Source: Malurus cyaneus samueli (taxonomy: Eukaryota; Chordata; Aves; Passeriformes; Maluridae). From it: a DNA stretch of 64,000 nt. Where the stretch lies: contig CM019218.1 of the NCBI GenBank assembly GCA_009741485.1, forward strand, positions 52,623,612 to 52,687,611. Reading direction: 5' to 3'. Each line of letters starts with the position of its first letter. Positions within the stretch are counted from its first letter, which is position 1. A program made the translations under genes and the position numbers. Below, piece after piece: positions 12,880-24,558 of this stretch. The notes under the pieces were generated by a model, which saw only the letters and a list, made by a program, of their open reading frames with translations, did not search any database and was not told the DNA's origin.

Positions 12880-13379
12880 AAAGGCGACTGGTGTTCAACA
12901 AAGCACATCTTATTGATGGAGACATCTTAAATACTTTTCGTATTGTATCAGTTTATTCATAGGCATTTATGTATATTCAAATATTTTTCTAAACTAGTTT
13001 GCATGTTCAGGACTGTTTAGCCTGATTTTCCTTGTCTCGCTTTTTTTAGAGCATGTGTATTTTGTAGCTGTGGTTTTGTCTGGTTTTGTTATTGTCTCTA
13101 GTTTGGGCTTTATTCTGTGTTTTTTTGGATGGCAGTTGTTGATAGTGACTATCAGTAGTAGGGTTTTCATTGCATCATTTTTTGATGTTGTTTAATAAGT
13201 AGGCTGTTCGGTTATTGTAAGTAAAACTATAAACTTTCTAAAATAACTCTATTAGTTATTTCACTGCTATATCTAATTTAGTTAGTAATATAAATAAAGG
13301 TATTAGTTATTGTTGTATAACTATATCTTTATAACAAGGCTATTCCTGTAAGAATTAAAACCATACACACAACATCTAT
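12880..13379. other. AT-rich tail of duplicated block, copy 1
   Basis: This AT-rich stretch has T runs and words such as gttagtaatataaataaagg. No gene or known repeat is recognised. It matches about 19760-20249 closely, where copy 2 continues to LGR6 exon 2. Confidence 0.6.
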
Positions 13380-13404
13380 NNNNNNNNNNNNNNNNNNNNN
13401 NNNN
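13380..13404. other. Assembly gap of exactly 25 Ns
   Basis: A run of 25 N characters separates the two copies of the 6.9-kb block. A fixed 25-N spacer is usually an assembler or gap-filler placeholder, not a measured gap. The adjoining sequence (13405-13800) aligns to copy 1 only with many small deletions, as unpolished long-read ends do. Confidence 0.97.
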
Positions 13405-13574
13405 AGTATATAGATGATTATTATCTTCTGCGATTTTCTAGATTGTGATTGAGACACAAAGGGGAACGAGTGTCAGAATGGGTTCCTGTGGGCGCCCTAC
13501 AGGCAGCACATAACCCATGCCCTTTTCAGCCCAGAGCAGGCACATAAACACAGGAGGTGCCCTTCCAGGCTCTG

Positions 13575-13988
13575 GTGAATGCCAAACGGGTCTCCTGAAA
13601 CGAAAGGCAGACAAAGTAAAGAAATAAAACAGCAAATTTAATCCAGGCCTGCAGGTACATTGAGGGCAGACAAAGCCTCCCCTGAGGCTACACCCAAATG
13701 GCCACGTCACGAGAATCTTCACCTTTATCAGTTCTGTCTCATGCAACATCGGCCCCATCTTCAAGACACTTCAGGTTGATGATGTAACCACCCCAAGCTT
13801 GCTCCCCCCAATTCTCTGTTGTTTCCATGTTTTGGGGCTCTGAGGAGCAGTGAGGTGTCCTGTATTTCAGGCTCAGAGAGGAATTGTTTTGTCTAAAAAT
13901 GGGAGAGCAGGAGCTCAGTGATGTTCATTGAGAAGCACAAGAATACAGATCCATGAAAAATATAGAAGCTAAAAATCCTAAGGCATCA
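13575..13988 (-). mobile_element. Solo LTR, family with TGATGCCT ends (copy B)
   Basis: This is the counterpart of copy A in the second 6.9-kb block, about 414 bp long. Many single-base losses in its first 200 bp (for example TGAATGCC for the terminal word) suggest uncorrected sequence near the N gap, not old mutation. It should not be counted as an independent insertion. Confidence 0.75.
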
Positions 13989-14719
13989 GGGGCTGTGCCC
14001 TGCCCACAGTGACATCCACGGCTCCGTGGCTCAGAGCACACCACCACAGCCTGCCTGATGCCAGAGATGAACCCCTTTGATCTTTAAAGCTCCCACCATC
14101 CCTGAGCTAAAACCCTGTGGTCACCATCTCCCAGCACAGATGGAGAGCACAGCAGGCAGGCCCAGCAGGAACCCAGAGCAGCGTGTGTGTCACCTCATTT
14201 TTTGGTGAGGAAGATCAGCTAATCAGTGAACAATCAAAGGGTGTTCATGAAAGAAGGTGACATCAAAGCAAATAATTTAAGGAACCCCTCGAGGGCCAGA
14301 GGAGTTGTAAGGTCTGAGGCTGAATCACATGAGCTCAGTTTCCATGAACTGTGTCTCAGTTTTCCTGCAGGTACAAGTTGGAAATGCTTACGATAAATGT
14401 TTAGAATTAGTTGGGGAAGGGGGGAAAGTTAAATCACACTAATTATAGCCACGATGGCTTTGGTGCAGTGCCATTTGAAAGCAGAGGTGTTTTCAACCCT
14501 AATGAAGAGGCATTAAAGACCTTGCTTCCTGGGTAAACAGGGTGATACGAGAGCAGAGTTTCAGTTTTGGGAGTAGCAGAGAAGTTCACTCTGCTGGCAG
14601 CATTTCAGAGCAGAGCCATGAAGGATGATTGGACAGCAAAAGAATTCCTGTTTTTATTTGATATCTTGTAGAGAGGATGGACAGGGCAGTCACCAGGGAA
14701 GGAGGAGCAGGGGAGCTCT

Positions 14720-14882
14720 GGGACAGGAGAGGGTGGCTTGTCCCAGAGCTTGGGGACAGGAGAGGGGTGGCTTGTCCCAGAGCTTAGAGACAGGAGAAGG
14801 TGGCTTGTCCCAGAGCTTGGGGACAGGAGAGGGTGGCTTGTCCCAGAGCTTGGGGACAGGAGAGGGGTGGCTTGTCCCAGGC
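14720..14882. repeat. 34-bp minisatellite, copy 2 (five units)
   Basis: This array uses the same unit as the one at 7715, with five copies of ggcttgtcccag instead of six. The missing unit is the kind of difference seen between alleles of a variable-number tandem repeat. Confidence 0.9.
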
Positions 14883-16240
14883 ACCACTGTTGTGGGGTGC
14901 CATGAGCTCCAAGGCAAGAATCTGGACAGTTCCTCTGCAGGTCCTGCATTGCTGCAGCACCCCGTTTCTTCTCCTACCTTCCTAATTTCTTTGAGAGTTT
15001 AAGGACTTTGGGATCACATGCTTTTGTAGAGCCTGCTGTGCTGCAGACCTCACCTCTGCAATGGTTTCTTCAGTGCAAATGACAGCAGCCAGCATAGATC
15101 ATAGTGACTCGGCACTTGTCTGGCCTCCCTGGATGCTGTCACTCCGAGGAGAGTCCTAGGTGGGAAAGTGACAGTCACTGACACAGCTGAGAAAGGTCAC
15201 AGGAGTCCCAAACCCATTTACTCCATCCTGCGGATGCTGCAGGGAAAAAAAAAAAATCCACCAAGGTTCAAACGCCACAGGTTCCTTTAAATTAACTAAA
15301 CGTGGCTGACTGAAGTAACCACCCCCAAACACTTGCAGGGATAAACAGCTTCTCTGATTGCTCTGACAGGAAGCATTTCCACCCTTGCATGTGCAGGGGA
15401 TGTACATAACATAAGAAACCTTACTAAGAGGAAAAGCACGAGCTTGGGAAAACACAGCAACAAGTCAACAACATCTTTAAATGAGTAATAAGTCAAATAT
15501 TTACTCCCACAACACTTCAGGCAAAGAATCCTGTGCCTCAGCTTTCACACAAGCATGGACAGCCTGTGGAGAAACATCTCGTACTTTTGTGGCTAGAAAA
15601 ATCACCGGGTCCAGGGCTGTGCTTGGGAAGTTTATTCCCAGCCCTTGGAGGAGTTTGTTCTTCCTTCACACCATTTATTCTGGCACACTCCATGCTGTCC
15701 TCACACCCCAGCCAGGCCAGGAGCTCGCCCATGCCAAGCTGGGTGTGATGTCCCCAGCTCTGGGGGTCCCTGCAGGTCACACTGGAGGATAAATGGCAAA
15801 GTTGAGTCCAGGGATTTTTTTCTTGCTGTTTATTAACTGGCAGACCAAAGCCAAGATCTGCAATTTTTTGGGGTCCCCTTTTCAGGGCTGTAGGTGCAGG
15901 TGTATTGCACTCAAATCCTGCAGGATTGCAAACCACCAGAGTGCTCCAACAGCCAAAACATTGGTGGTTTTTAAAGAGAATTACTCAAAATGTAACAACC
16001 TTGGAATCTGAAAGAAAAATATGGTTTTTCTTCCTTGCTCAAAGAGATGTGGAGGACAGCCCCATGTCTCAGATGTGTCCAGGAGCCCCAGGGCTGCAGA
16101 GGAGGGGGGTGTTTTAAGAAAAGCCCTGTGCTGGGGGAGCTGTGAGGGGACACAGTGATGCGACAATGGTGCCTCTCATCTGCCTTTCAGAAGATTTCTT
16201 CAGAAACATTGTGCATTTTGTGATCAAGGCAGGAGGAAAA

Positions 16241-16376
16241 AGTGTCCAAGTCCAGGCTGGACAGGGCTTGGAGCACCTTTGACAGTGGGAGATGTCCCTG
16301 CCCACAGCAGGGGTGGAATGGGACGAGCTCTGAGGTCCCTTCCAACACAACCATTCTGTGATTCCGTGACTCTAAA
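16241..16376 (+). mobile_element. CR1 LINE 3' end (copy 2)
   Basis: This is the counterpart of 9281-9418 in the second 6.9-kb block, with one base fewer in the caccttt run. It is not an independent insertion if the block is a false duplication. Confidence 0.78.
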
Positions 16377-17890
16377 TGACATTTGAGCTCCCATATCCTC
16401 AGCCCCCTGCTGCCTTGCTGCTGGCTGGGGCTGGGGCTGCACATCCCTGCAGCCACCACCCAGCCAGGCTGTGACACAGGGACTGTCCCCATCTCACCTG
16501 GACACACAAAAGGCGCTTCAATGAGGCTTGGAAAGCATCTCCTGCAGCAGGCAAGAGTATCCCCTACTCAGCCAGCAGAAGGCAACTTCAGGGATAGACC
16601 TGACAATTCAGGGAGATCTTGGAGGCTTCAGACCTGTGCTTTCTTTCACAGTCTTTCGTTTTACATTATTTTTCGTTATTTTCACATTGTTCCACAACAT
16701 GTCACAACATCAGACGGATTCATTACAACACAAACAGGAGACACTTTGATGTAGGGAAAAAAGATGTTTTAATGGGTGCTAAGTAGCAACTGCCCTTGGG
16801 GGTTTAAAAATAAAAATAGAAGCAGCACAAAATAATATTTTAACCCTTGTATCCCAGGATCACCAAAGTATAGAACACAATGCTGCACACAGAATGGTCC
16901 AGGCAATAATTTTATTTTTGCAATCATTCCGAAAACAGAATTTTGAATTCTCATAAGTTTTTGGTGAGTTTTTTACAGCTTCTTAGGAGAAGAGAAAGTT
17001 ATAAATAAAAAAATAGAAACTTTGCCAGGAGTGTTTTCAAAAGGGATTGTGAAATTGTGAGGTTTTGTCTCAGGACACCTCTGCAGAGAATATGCAAAGG
17101 CATCTTCCAGCCTTCCTGATGTGTCACCTGCCTCCACCAGTGCTAAACAGAGCTGGTCAGAACACAGTGATTTGGGGCTTTTTGTGGAAAATGGCACAAA
17201 ATGCAAAAGCCCACACCCCCCAGATGTTCTGCTCTTCACCAGCAAAACTCAGGCATTTTTTAATTTTTTCACCGAGGAATATGAAGGCGTTTCAGTAAAT
17301 TTTGCAATAAATTCATTTTTCAGTGAAGCAATTTCCTATCCAGAGCCCAAAGCCAGCTGAGATGCTCCAGATGATTTGAATTTGTGACCTGTGGGGTCTC
17401 AGGTGTCCTGAGCAGATGGAACAGCCCAGAGAGCTCCCTCTTGTATTGCTGGGTTCTCCTGAGAGACTTTTCATGTTTCAGTCCTTGTCCTTGGCACAAG
17501 CCCCTTCCTCCACACCTTAGTCCAGTGCCAGGACATTCCCAGTAACACTGGGAGGACAGGGAACGTCCTTCCTTAGGCTCACAAACCTGTCAGATTTACA
17601 CAAGGAAAGTGTAAAGTAAATTGCAGTTATTTTGTTGCTGTTTTTTCTCGTTTTCCCGTTGCTCCATCAGCCTCTGAGCTCCCAAGAGCTGAGCCCCTGT
17701 CCATGCACAGGGACAGAGAACAGCCCCTCCTGCCTCACACAGGGCTCCCCAGCAGCCCAGGACTCCTGGACAATATCCCCAAGCAAGGGACATGTCCCCA
17801 TCAATTCCCTTTGCTTTTAACCACACCCGCTTTCCCCAATACCAACCTGTGTATGGAATCACTCGGGACAGAGCTGCTCTCATACCCTCA

Positions 17891-18316
17891 TGTGAGGAAA
17901 ATTAATCCACAAACACCAGAGGTTTATGTCCAAAAAGGAGACAGAGGAGTCCTGTAACTTTATTCATGAACAAAGAAAAGCTCATGGGCAGTTCCCATGG
18001 GGTCTCTCAAATTGATAAAGGACGCAGCCTCTTTTTACCAATTCCGCACAGTTTTTCTCTCTTTCCCATTGGCTGAGGGACTGGAGAGGTACAGCTCCCC
18101 AAAATGCCCAATGCACCCCCCCTTCTAAACATCCCCCTTTAATGTACATCTCTATGTCTGTGCTCTTGTCGTTCATTAACACAGTCTGGAGTCAGTCAAT
18201 CAGAGACATTCCAATGGAAATACTTCCAATTTTTCCCTTCTGTCTCCCATATGGGTCTTACCTCACCCCCAGAGTCACAGTTTGTTTGTAAAGACACTCC
18301 CTTCTCATTCCTTTCA
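17891..18316 (-). mobile_element. LTR-like element, second family (copy 2)
   Basis: This is the counterpart of 10935-11344 in the second block. The 18030-18260 part differs from copy 1 by many one- or two-base insertions, a pattern of sequencing error, not divergence. Confidence 0.52.
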
Positions 18317-18881
18317 CTCTGATGAGGAGAGCTCTCAGTGACTCTGAAATGTGCAAAGGGATTCACCTTCAGCACCAGCCTCATCTGCCCTCTTAGTTTT
18401 AGAGGTCAGTGCTCCCCTGCTCGCCTGGACACAGCCTGGGGTGAGGTGAGCAGCGTGGTTTTCCTCATGTGCAGCTGCTCCTGAGGAAAGGGTTGCAGCT
18501 CTCAGGTATCCGACCTCAAGAGCAGCCTTGGAGCCCAGAAATATCCGTGTTTTTCCCAAATACCAGCTCGTGTGTCAAACCACTCAGGACAGAGCTGCTC
18601 TCACACACTCAGATGAGGAGAGGTCTGCACAGGCTGCTCACAGTGACTCTGAAACATGCAAAGGCCTTAAAACTCAGCAGCACCAGGCACCCTCTGAGTA
18701 CCAGCACAGCCTCCTCCTGCAGGGTCTGCCACACCCTGAGCACAGCAGATGAGCCTTTAGCTGGAGATGGCACAATCTGCCGGGTTCCTTCCACCTCCTG
18801 AACCTCAGTTTGTCACCCACGGAGCCAACCTTGGCCCCTCACTCCTGTTCTGCAGTTTGGGCTGCGTAGAGAAAGTCAGTC

Positions 18882-19336
18882 CAATGGGATGTGCCCCTTC
18901 TCATGGGATATTCCCCTTCTCCCATGGGATATTCCCCTTCTCCCATGGGATATTCCTCTTCTCCCATGGGATATTCCTCTTCTCCCATGGGATATTCTTC
19001 TTCTCCCATGGGATATTCCCCTTCTCCCATGGGATATTCCTCTTCTCCCATGGGATATTCTTCTTCTCCCATGGGATATTCCTCTTCTCCCATGGGATAT
19101 TCCCCTTCTCCCATGGAATATTTCCCTTTTCCCATGGGATATTTCTCTTCTCCCATGGGATATTCCTTCTTCTCTGGATTCCCCTTTCCCATGGGATATT
19201 CCCTCTCCCATGGCTTCTCTTCTCCTGGGATTCTTTTCCCATGGGATATCCTCTTCTCCCATGGAATATCCCTTTCTCCCATGGGATATTCCCTTCTCCC
19301 ATGGGATATTCCTCTTCTGATTCTTTTCCATGGGTT
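18882..19336. repeat. 21-bp minisatellite, copy 2
   Basis: The same 21-bp unit as at 11911, with about 21 units, so it is shorter than the matching array in copy 1. Array length and unit order differ between the two blocks, especially after 19120, consistent with two alleles of a variable tandem repeat. Confidence 0.94.
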
Positions 19337-20391
19337 CTGTCTCCTTTGTGTGTCCACCGGACATGGGAAGCCTTGTGGGGGAGACTGGTGACAGGATGCT
19401 CGTGCCCAAGGACACATTGTCCTGTTCTGGTGTCAAAGGGCTTCCTGCCACTCTCCAAAACCTGTGGGACAGCACCACTGCTGTGCTGTTGGGAAATGTC
19501 CCAAGTTGCTCCATAACATGGAGAAGCTCAGGGAGACCACCCTGAAGGAGCCAGCTCTCCATGGCTACTCCTTTGCACCCTGTGCGGGCAGAGCTGGGTT
19601 GTGATGAGGTGTGAAAGTTGAAATGCTCTTTGCAGGGGCTTCTTGCCTTCCCACTGTGAAAAACGAGGTTCATTCTTTTGTTAAAATGTAAAAGTTTAAT
19701 AAAAGACAATAGGGGACAAAGACAACAAAGACACAGCGTTGGGTGTTTGACTCTCAGCCAAAAAGCACACTTGCCATTGATGGAGACATCTTAAATACTT
19801 TTCGTATTGTATCAGTTTATTCATAGGCTTTATGTATATTCAAATATTTTTCTAAACTAGTTTGCATGTTCTAGGAGCTGTTTAGCCTGATTCTTCCTTG
19901 GTCTCGCTTTTTTTAGAGCATGTGTATTTTGTAGCTGTGGTTTGTCTGTTTGTTATTGTCTCTAGTTTGGGCTTTATTCTGTGTTTTTTTTGGATGGCAG
20001 TTGTTGATAGTTGACATATCAGTAGTAGGGGTTTTCATTGCATCATTTTTTGGATGTTGTTTAATTAAGTAGGCTGTTCGGTTATTGTAAGTAAAACTAT
20101 AAACTTTCTAAAATAACTCTATTAGTTATTTCACTGCTATATCTAATTTAGTTAGTAATATAAATAAAGGTATTAGTTATTGTTGTATAACTATATCTTT
20201 ATAACAAGGCTATTCCTGTAAGAATTAAAACCATACACACAACATCTATTTTAATATTTGCAAAATGCCAACACTATAATGTGTATTTATCACATTGCTC
20301 AGCAGAGAGGGCACACAGAGCCTGCCCCAAGATTATTTTGTTCAAAACACTGCCTTGCTGACCAGAAACCTCTGTCTTTGCTTCCTTGCAG

Positions 20392-20463
20392 AGACCTGAG
20401 CATGAACAACATCAGTTGGCTGCAGCCGCGCTCGCTCCGACACCTGCGGTTCCTGGAGGAGCT
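20392..20463 (+). CDS. LGR6: LGR6 exon 2, first leucine-rich repeat
   Basis: This 72-nt coding exon encodes one leucine-rich repeat that begins DLSMNNIS and ends LRHLRFLEEL. The repeat belongs to the extracellular domain of LGR6, a seven-transmembrane receptor that binds R-spondins at the cell surface and strengthens Wnt signalling. The acceptor follows a pyrimidine-rich stretch ending ttgcag, and the donor is CT|GTGAGT. The exon starts with one base of a split leucine codon and ends with two bases of the next, so skipping it would keep the frame. An N-I-S glycosylation sequon lies in the first third. From memory of the family, the HLRFLEEL ending and the following exon fit LGR6 better than LGR4 or LGR5; this is recognition, not an alignment. 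The exon lies 142 bp past the end of the duplicated intron block and is not itself duplicated. Confidence 0.93.
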
Positions 20464-20556
20464 GTGAGTACGGGGCACGGGCAGGGGGCTCGGGGGACAT
20501 TGCCCAAGGTCCTGGGGCACCACAGCCTCAGTGTTGCCCCTGCAGCTGCAGGGAAG

Positions 20557-20972
20557 TGATGCCTGAAACAGGGCTCATCTTAAACAGAGGCCAAAGTTAA
20601 GAGAATAAAAGCAGACAAATTTAATCCAGGCCTGATGGTGCATTCAGGGCAGACAAAGCCTCCTCATAAGGCCACACCCAAAATTCATGGCAAGATCTTC
20701 ACCTTTTATAAGTTCTGTCTCATTAACATATCAGGCCCCAATTCTCCAGTGACACCTTCAGGTGATGATATCAATCCCCCAAAACTTGCTCCCCTAATTC
20801 TCTGTTGTTTCCATATTTTGAGGCGCTGAGGCAGTGAGGTGCCCTTGGATTTCAGGCCCAGAGAGGAATTGTTTTTCTAAAAATGGGAGAACAGGAGCTC
20901 AGTGCTGTGCCCTGGAGAAGTACGAGAATACAGACACATCAAAATATAGAAGCTAAAAATCCTAAAGCATCA
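20557..20972 (-). mobile_element. Solo LTR, family with TGATGCCT ends (copy C)
   Basis: This 416-bp element begins TGATGCCTGAAACA and ends CTAAAGCATCA. It is flanked by a perfect 4-bp target-site duplication, GAAG. On the - strand it has a full TATAAAAG box (complement of 20703-20710) and an ATTAAA signal (complement of 20620-20625). A 4-bp duplication is typical of gammaretrovirus-like (class I) endogenous retroviruses; that class call is inference. It starts 93 bp after LGR6 exon 2, antisense to the gene. Confidence 0.87.
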
Positions 20973-21861
20973 GAAGGAGGTTGCAGGCTGTGACTGGGGT
21001 TATTGCTGCTCCAGATGAGGGGTTTCACTGAGGTCCTCACCTCCAGGCTGAGATGGGGCATGAACCAAAAGCCAACATGAAAAAGGACCTCATCTCCTGT
21101 GCATAAATCAACACCATGCCCTGGAGCAGAGCCAGCAGAGAGCTTCACTCACCCTCCTGCAGACAGGGCTCCCCTCACAGCCTCCTGCAGCCCAGAGACA
21201 CAGAAACCCCCGTGTGCTTTGCAGTTTGGATGGAGACCACGCTGGAAAAATGAAGCCCAAAAACTTTTCCCCAGAGGCTGAGGTGCCCCCACTCACCAGT
21301 GTGCCCTGAGGTCAGAGCAGACACACTCAGGCACAGCAGCAATCCCAGTGCTGGCGATCACCATGTGGCTATGTGTCAGTGGAGGAGCAGCCCCACTTCT
21401 GACAGGGTGAAAATTACCCAACAGCACAAGAAACCACTGGAATCCTTTGTGAGCCCCAAAAATGGGAGCCAAAGGGGCAGAATGTTGAGGTTGACCGTTT
21501 CTGCATGAGTAAATTGCACCTGCATGGTCTCACTCCACTTGACCATGAGAAATACCTCCAGGTGTTATTCTCATGCTGTTGGCACTTTCAACGCAACACC
21601 TTGGGTTGGAAAACACAGTTTCTCCAAAACACTGTTATTGCATGGCGTGAAATCCCAATATTAATGCTGCATTTGGTGTGTGCTGTAAACTTACTGGGGT
21701 GATAACAGTTACTGCAACTTCACCTGCCTGGATGAAACACTTTCACTTCACTGCATCAGATCTTGCCGCCGCCACAAGGCACAACCCTGGCATTTCAAAA
21801 ACGGTGTTTTCCAAAATGTCAGAATCACAGACAACACCCTCACTCCCAGTGAAGTTTGGCT

Positions 21862-22012
21862 GCCCCTGGATCCCTGGAAGTGTCCAAGGTCAGGCTGGAC
21901 AGGGTTGGGAGCAACCTGGGACAGTGGAAGGTGTCCGTGCCCAAGTCAGGGGTGGAATGAGATGATCTTTAAGGTCCCTCCAAATCCTAATCATTGCATG
22001 AATCTGAGATTT
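21862..22012 (+). mobile_element. CR1 LINE 3' end
   Basis: The segment reads gcccctggatccctggaag, then aggctggacagggttggga, caacctgggacagtggaag and ggggtggaatgagatgatc, and decays through a catgaatctgagatt tail. It is a 5'-truncated CR1 in + orientation. Confidence 0.8.
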
Positions 22013-23054
22013 TCTACTGTAGATCTTTTACTACAAATGTCTTGCAGCTGACCACCATTTGTGTGTATTTTAAATTATTACAGTTGTAAGGACCCCAGCC
22101 ACCCAAGCCCTCCTCCCCAGCAGGCATTTACAGTCTGAGAATGAACTTTTAATCCTGTTTTGGTTCTGGAGCCAGAGCTGCCCACACAAGGTGGGTTCTT
22201 CACCACTTTGCATCCATCTTGCAGCCTTTCTCTTTCCATTTTCTCATCATCCATGTCCAAGTGTGGACACCCAGCACCTTCACCGTGGGCAGTGAGGCTT
22301 TTCACACTCCCAGAGCAGCCTCTGCTGTGTACAATTAGCAGTTGTCTTGCTGCAAGCAGCCGTGTCCTGGTTACGTCATGCACAAACAGAGCAGTCTCAA
22401 CCGGCAGTGAATAAATATTCATGGATTCCAAAAGCGCCAGCTTCCCACAGCCAAAAATAATTATGAATGAAACAGGCGAAGGGGAAAAATTTAAAGAGGA
22501 AAATGTGAAAAAAATAGTTGGAAGTTGTTAGATAACATTTTATTAGGGGTTCTAAATGCCACAAGTCCTCCTTTGGAAAGGAGTAACATCACAGTTTGGG
22601 CAAGAAATGCAAACTGCAACATCCTATATCAGTGCATCAAGTGCCTGCTTGAATTTGATAGCAGTGGGATAGTAATCCTGTTTATGGAAATGAAGTAATT
22701 TATGTGAAATCAAGCAAGAATTTTATATATTACAGGGAATTAAAAGTGATTTTTTAAACAACAGCTAGACAGGGACAGTTTGTACAGCACTCACAGGCCT
22801 GTCATCGACCAGTAATGCAACTTGCCTGGCATTTCCCCTGCTCTTTTCATTTATATCCTCACCAAATTTTCATCCCACAACATTACATCAGGACCATGAC
22901 ATTCAGGCTGGGATCACCCTCTGTGCCAGGGCACGCATAGGAACCGAGCAAACAAACCCTGCCTGTTTAACATCCTCCAGGGAAGTTTGTTCAGGTTTCA
23001 CAGCTCAGATCCCTGCTGATTTCATCGGCCTGGGACACATTCCCAGGGTCTGCC

Positions 23055-23164
23055 AGGGTGACACGTAGCACACGAGAGCAAACCCTTTGTCTTCATCCCC
23101 ATGGCACAACTGCCTGTGCTGGGAAACGCCAAGAGCAGAAACCCCCGTGAGCAGTGAGGGACAG
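23055..23164. repeat. 110-bp flank shared with 26155-26264
   Basis: The sequence from agggtgacacgtagcacac through gagcagtgagggacagt is nearly identical to 26155-26264, about 3.1 kb away in the same orientation. Both copies run straight into a 15-bp minisatellite, so flank and array were copied together. Confidence 0.9.
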
Positions 23165-23363
23165 TCCAGGCATCCCAAATCCAGGTATCCCAAATCCAGG
23201 TATCCCAAACCCAGGTATCCCAAATCCAGGTGTCCTAAACCCAGGTATCCCAAATCCAGGTATCCCAAATCCAGGTGTCCCCAATCCAGGTATCCCAAAC
23301 CCATTCATCCCAAACCCAGGTGTCCCAAACCCAGGCAACCCAAATTCAGGTATCCCAAACCCA
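23165..23363. repeat. 15-bp minisatellite, long array
   Basis: About 13 units of 15 bp, consensus atcccaaatccaggt, with A/C and A/G variants. Fifteen is a multiple of three, so open frames of repeating five-residue units appear on both strands; these are not genes. Confidence 0.94.
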
Positions 23364-23409
23364 TCCCTGGGGATTTTGAGGGATGTTTCAGCCCCAGTCT
23401 GCCTCCTAC

Positions 23410-23765
23410 ACAGAATCACAGTCACAGAATATCCTGAGCTGGAAGGGACCCACAAGGATCATCGAGTCCCAGTCCCAGCCCAGCATAGCCCCATCCCCAG
23501 GAGTCACACCTTGGTGCCAGGCTCATTGTCCAAATGTTTTTTGGTCTCTGTCAGGCTTGGGGCCGTGACCAATTCTCTCCCCTGACAAAACACCATGCCA
23601 ATCCCTGTCACTGGTCACAGAGGGAAGAGAGCAGTGCCTGCCTGTCACCTTCCTCTCCTGAGGCTGAGCAGACCCAGTGCCCTCAGCTGCTCCTCAAGGC
23701 CCTTCACCAGTTTTATTGCCCTCCTTTGGATGCTCTCTGATAGTTTAATATCTGCACCCTTATTA
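23410..23765 (-). mobile_element. CR1 LINE 3' fragment
   Basis: In + orientation it starts with the reverse complement of a CR1 tail (acagaatcacagtcacagaatatcctgag), then ctggaagggacccacaagg and atcgagtcc, and runs to ccctcctttggatgctct. It is therefore a - strand CR1 copy of about 350 bp, inserted just after the 15-bp array. Confidence 0.85.
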
Positions 23766-24284
23766 CATGCCCTATTACATGCTTGATAAACCAGCCTGGA
23801 GCAGCTGAAGACAAAATTTATGAAATTCTGTTCAAGGTGAACCAAAGCTGGTGTTCTGGGGCTTTGGGTAACCCCAAAAATTTCTTTTAACCTGAGAGAG
23901 AAAAGATTGTTCCATCTTCAGGTTACTCCTTAACATTTACTCTTTCACTTCAGGTAAAGCCCAAAAAGAAAATGGTATTTCAAACTGTATATGCTTTATT
24001 GCCAAGACTAAAAAAAAAAGGTGCTTGAAGCTTATGAAAAAAATCAGAGGTTCCTCAGCAATAAATTTGCCAAATTCAACCCAGATTTTCAAATCTCCTT
24101 TTCAAGATCCTATGAAAACTCTTATATTTTAGGGATGCTTTAACTTTGATCTAATGCTCAGGAACACCCCAGGAATTCCTGACACCCTTCATCCTTGATC
24201 TATAACCCTTATCTTCTTCAACAGGCAGAGAAAGCCCAGGTTCCTCTGCTCCTGCTCTCCTCCTGCTCCTTCCCAGCAGCTGTG

Positions 24285-24350
24285 GGAGATGTCTGATGGT
24301 TGGGACTGGATGATCTTTGAGGTCCATTCTAACCCCTTAGCATTCTGTGA
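24285..24350 (+). mobile_element. CR1 LINE tail remnant
   Basis: The words gggactggatgatctttga and ggtccattctaacccc, then attctgtgatggtctgattct, resemble a decayed CR1 3' end. It is short. Confidence 0.5.
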
Positions 24351-24558
24351 TGGTCTGATTCTCTCTCCTGTCTCGTCAGATTCAGCCCCAGTAGCTCAGA
24401 GTCCCGTGGAGGAGAGCTGGTGTTCCACACCTTTCACAATCCCTCCTCTGTCTGCTCCTCTGTTTTACCATCCTCTTGGGGGAAGTTCAGCTTCAGGGGA
24501 AGCTCCTCATGGAAGTGACTTTGCACAGATCACCTGGACTCGTGGCTGAGCCTGTGCA

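Larger units (their letters stand above)
6460..13379. repeat. Copy 1 of a direct repeat of about 6.9 kb
   Basis: This block is repeated almost base for base at 13492-20249, in the same order: solo LTR, 34-bp minisatellite, CR1 end, second LTR-like element, 21-bp minisatellite and AT-rich tail. Copy 1 stops at aacatctat, immediately against the run of Ns; copy 2 continues past the same word into unique sequence and LGR6 exon 2. Differences are mostly single-base indels plus a few substitutions and array-length changes. Bases 12840-12960, near the Ns, look error-rich. Confidence 0.92.
13492..20249. repeat. Copy 2 of the direct repeat of about 6.9 kb
   Basis: This block matches 6460-13379. The coordinate offset drifts from about 7004 to 6958 to 6870 along the block, as expected from scattered indels. 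Alignment may extend further left to about 13465 through low-quality sequence. The right end is continuous with unique sequence leading to LGR6 exon 2, so this copy is anchored to the gene on its right, while copy 1 is anchored on its left. Confidence 0.92.
1..20391 (+). other. LGR6 intron 1 (partial)
   Basis: This non-coding sequence lies upstream of LGR6 exon 2. No open frame here resembles the signal peptide and cysteine-rich cap expected from LGR6 exon 1, so the first exon must lie upstream of the window. Bases 1-1750 and 1987-6459 hold mostly unique-looking sequence with no gene I can support. A mildly CpG-enriched patch at about 880-960 could be an old LTR, but I cannot prove it. Bases 6460-20249 are the duplicated block described separately. 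Confidence 0.8.

Noticed and set aside
1..20391. LGR6 signal-peptide exon or an alternative first exon upstream of exon 2
   Set aside because: No frame shows a signal peptide followed by the cysteine-rich cap, and no start codon with a matching donor phase stands out.
6551..20972. Possible full-length endogenous retrovirus between LTR copies A, B and C
   Set aside because: The spacing would suit a provirus, but LGR6 exon 2 lies between B and C, no gag, pol or env-like frame is present, and copy C has its own perfect 4-bp target duplication. They are solo LTRs, and B is a duplicate of A.
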